Assembly (NCBI GenBank): GCA_021789355.1
Contig: JAJYJR010000085.1
Location: 1-13,568 of the forward strand
Direction: 5' to 3'
Origin: Chloroflexota bacterium
GTDB taxonomy: Bacteria > Chloroflexota > Limnocylindria > Limnocylindrales > CSP1-4
DNA: 13,568 bases
Shown: positions 12,319-13,568 of the stretch, piece after piece
Layout: the number at the start of each line of letters is the position of its first letter
Position numbering within the stretch: the first letter of the stretch is position 1
Position numbers and translations under genes: made by a program
Notes under the pieces: model-generated
The model's database searches: none
What the model saw: only the letters and a program-made list of their open reading frames with translations
Told to the model about the DNA's origin: nothing

Positions 12319-12622
12319 GGCCGGAAGCGCCGTTCGAGAGCCGCGTTCGGCCGCCGCGAGTGGTATCACGCACCTCGGTACCGAGACGTCGCTCTACGTC
12401 GATCCTGACGAGCGGTACGTCGTGATGTTCGCGGCCAGCTACCCGTGCGTCGAGGAGGCCCCGGACGTCGGAGTGGCCGACGCGCAGGAGGCGGCGTTCT
12501 GGGCGCTGGAGCTCACCCGCGACGAGGGATGGGGCGGCACCCACTGGTACGTGCTCGACCGGCGGACCGGCGAGGTTCACGACTTCGAGCAGAGCGACTT
12601 CGCAGGGGGCGACGACCGATGA
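12278..12622 (+). CDS. Hypothetical protein, 114 aa
   Basis: The ATG has GGGAGG (12266-12271) 6 bases upstream and overlaps the previous gene by 41 bases, the longest overlap in this operon. The first 35 residues are Ala/Thr/Ser-rich and probably disordered. The rest looks folded: TSLYVDPDERYVVMFAASYP, then VADAQEAAFWALELTRDEG and THWYVLDRRTGEVHDFEQSD, an alternating strand/helix/strand plan. The DRRTGEVHDF hairpin is similar in style to the DRRTGHLAG element of the first left-operon gene. No catalytic motif is seen. Confidence 0.75.
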   Translation: MSETRATTTATPSEAGSAVREPRSAAASGITHLGTETSLYVDPDERYVVMFAASYPCVEEAPDVGVADAQEAAFWALELTRDEGWGGTHWYVLDRRTGEVHDFEQSDFAGGDDR

Positions 12623-13086
12623 CCGAGCGGCAGGCACGCGACGACGCCATCGTTCGGGCCGAGATGCACGCGGCCGACTGGCTGGTGTTCGCGAGGCTGG
12701 CGGTGCGGGTCCTCGCCTGCGAGCGGGAGGAGTTCACCACCGACGACGTGTGGCGGCTGCTGCACGAGCACGGCATCCCCGACCCGCCCGAGCACCGCGC
12801 GATGGCCGGAGCCACCCGGTACGGCGCGACCGGAGGGCTGATCGAGCGCACGCCGGTCATGCGGGGCTCGGAGCACCCCGCCACGCACAACCACGCCCGC
12901 GAGCAGCGCGTGTGGCGAAGCCTAATCGTCGGGAGGAAGCCGCCCGAGTGGCCTGCCCGCAAGCAGCGAGCGCGGTGCCCGACGTGCGGTGCCGACCTGA
13001 GCAGGCTGGAGACGACCGTCAGCCCGCGGTGGGTCTACGGCTCGTGCCTGACGCACGGACGACTGCTGGTGAGGGTCGACCCGTGA
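12619..13086 (+). CDS. Phage winged-helix-like protein with C-terminal zinc knuckle
   Basis: A 155-residue protein with an ATGA start overlap. Residues 10-60 include an N-terminal helix, then FTTDDVWRLLHEHGIPDPPE, HRAMAGATRYGATGGLIERT and a hairpin-like segment ending in EQRVWRSL. This order (DVW helix, recognition-like helix with RAMA, GLI, then VWRS) looks to me like a recurrent uncharacterised phage family that folds as a winged helix, with DNA binding likely. Near the C-terminus CPTCGADLSR forms half a zinc ribbon, with a further Cys in YGSCLTHGR that could complete it with the His. Confidence 0.72.
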   Translation: MTERQARDDAIVRAEMHAADWLVFARLAVRVLACEREEFTTDDVWRLLHEHGIPDPPEHRAMAGATRYGATGGLIERTPVMRGSEHPATHNHAREQRVWRSLIVGRKPPEWPARKQRARCPTCGADLSRLETTVSPRWVYGSCLTHGRLLVRVDP

Positions 13087-13568
13087 ACGACTACCTCGCC
13101 GCCTGCCTCGCCCTGCCGCCGGGGCGGCTGTGGGGCGGCGGACTCCCGCACTCGTCGTGGGACGCGCTGCCGCCCGAGCAGTGGACGAAGGGCACCCGCG
13201 TCGAGTACCGCTGGGACCTGATCCGGCGCTTCGCGTTCGCCGTCCCCACCGACGCGGCGGTCGCCGCGCTGGCCGCCCTCTCGCCGCTCGTGGAGATCGG
13301 GGCCGGGCGCGGCTACTGGGCGCACCTGCTCCGCGAGGCCGGGGCCGACGTGCTGGCGTTCGACACGTACCCCCCGCGCTACGCCGACTCCGGCTGGTGG
13401 CGCCCCGGCGACGGGGCGCCGTGGACCGCGATCCTGCGCGGTGGCCCGGAGCGGGCCGGGCGGTACCCCGACCGGACGCTGTTCCTGTGCTGGCCGCCGT
13501 ACGGGGCGGACATGGCCGCGCGTGCCCTGCGGGCGTACGACCGGGCGGGGGGCCAGCGGGTCGCGTAC
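13083..13568 (+). CDS. Class I SAM-dependent methyltransferase, partial
   Basis: Runs off the right edge after 162 codons. GTG overlaps the upstream TGA as GTGA. After an N-terminal region with SSWDALPPEQW and EYRWDLIRRFAFAVP, motif I is LVEIGAGRGYWAHLLREAGA, followed by an acidic residue at the end of the second strand (VLAFDTYPP). A later FLCWPPYG resembles motif IV (PPY) of amino-methyltransferases. The substrate could be DNA, protein or a small molecule. The spacing of motif I to PPY of about 75 residues is in the normal class I range, with motif I first, unlike the beta-class enzyme at 5611-6951. Confidence 0.85.
   Translation, partial: MNDYLAACLALPPGRLWGGGLPHSSWDALPPEQWTKGTRVEYRWDLIRRFAFAVPTDAAVAALAALSPLVEIGAGRGYWAHLLREAGADVLAFDTYPPRYADSGWWRPGDGAPWTAILRGGPERAGRYPDRTLFLCWPPYGADMAARALRAYDRAGGQRVAY

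Noticed and set aside
1..13568. tRNA, rRNA, transposase or integrase genes
   Set aside because: I saw no cloverleaf-like sequence, ribosomal RNA motif, DDE transposase or tyrosine/serine recombinase motif in either strand, though a weak tRNA could be missed by eye.

Overview
The window looks like the early and replication region of a double-stranded DNA phage or prophage from a high-GC bacterium. The reasons are very dense packing of short genes, mostly GTG starts, start/stop overlaps at nearly every junction, several HNH nucleases, an orphan DNA methyltransferase, a Rad50-like ATPase and a primase/helicase pair. No structural, packaging or lysis gene is visible. The promoters have near-consensus TTGACA -35 boxes and TAGGGT or TAGAAT -10 boxes. 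The host phylum cannot be fixed from sequence alone.

Layout. (1) 1-5354, leftward: eleven to twelve short genes read from a promoter at about 5380-5415. They include a Rad50/SbcC-like ATPase (2547-4571), a secreted RlpA-like protein (734-1369), an HNH-like protein (1366-1737), a lower-GC HNH homing-type endonuclease (177-632), several unknown small proteins, and a partial gene running off the left edge. (2) 5383-10468, leftward: the replication block, from a promoter at 10587-10614. In order of transcription it holds a 34-aa protein, an archaeo-eukaryotic-type primase with a C-terminal zinc finger, a RecA/RepA-like helicase with a winged-helix tail, a tiny gene packed with GTAC palindromes, an HNH endonuclease, a doubtful small ORF, a ParB-like/DNA methyltransferase fusion, and a 3' remnant of a uracil-DNA-glycosylase-like gene. 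(3) 10635-13568, rightward: seven small unknown genes and a partial SAM-dependent methyltransferase that runs off the right edge.

Main observations. The promoter and leader of the left operon (5354-5415) and of the right operon (10635-10697) are clear copies of each other, sharing three exact blocks of 12, 14 and 19 bases, so the two outer operons are probably switched on together. Between the helicase and an HNH gene lies a roughly 180-bp array of GTAC-centred palindromes with a 20-bp direct repeat, a candidate replication origin or protein-binding site. A 20-bp gene-junction sequence occurs twice, at 2268 and 2546. The left promoter sits inside the broken UDG-like gene. Most small genes have no function that I can assign from sequence.
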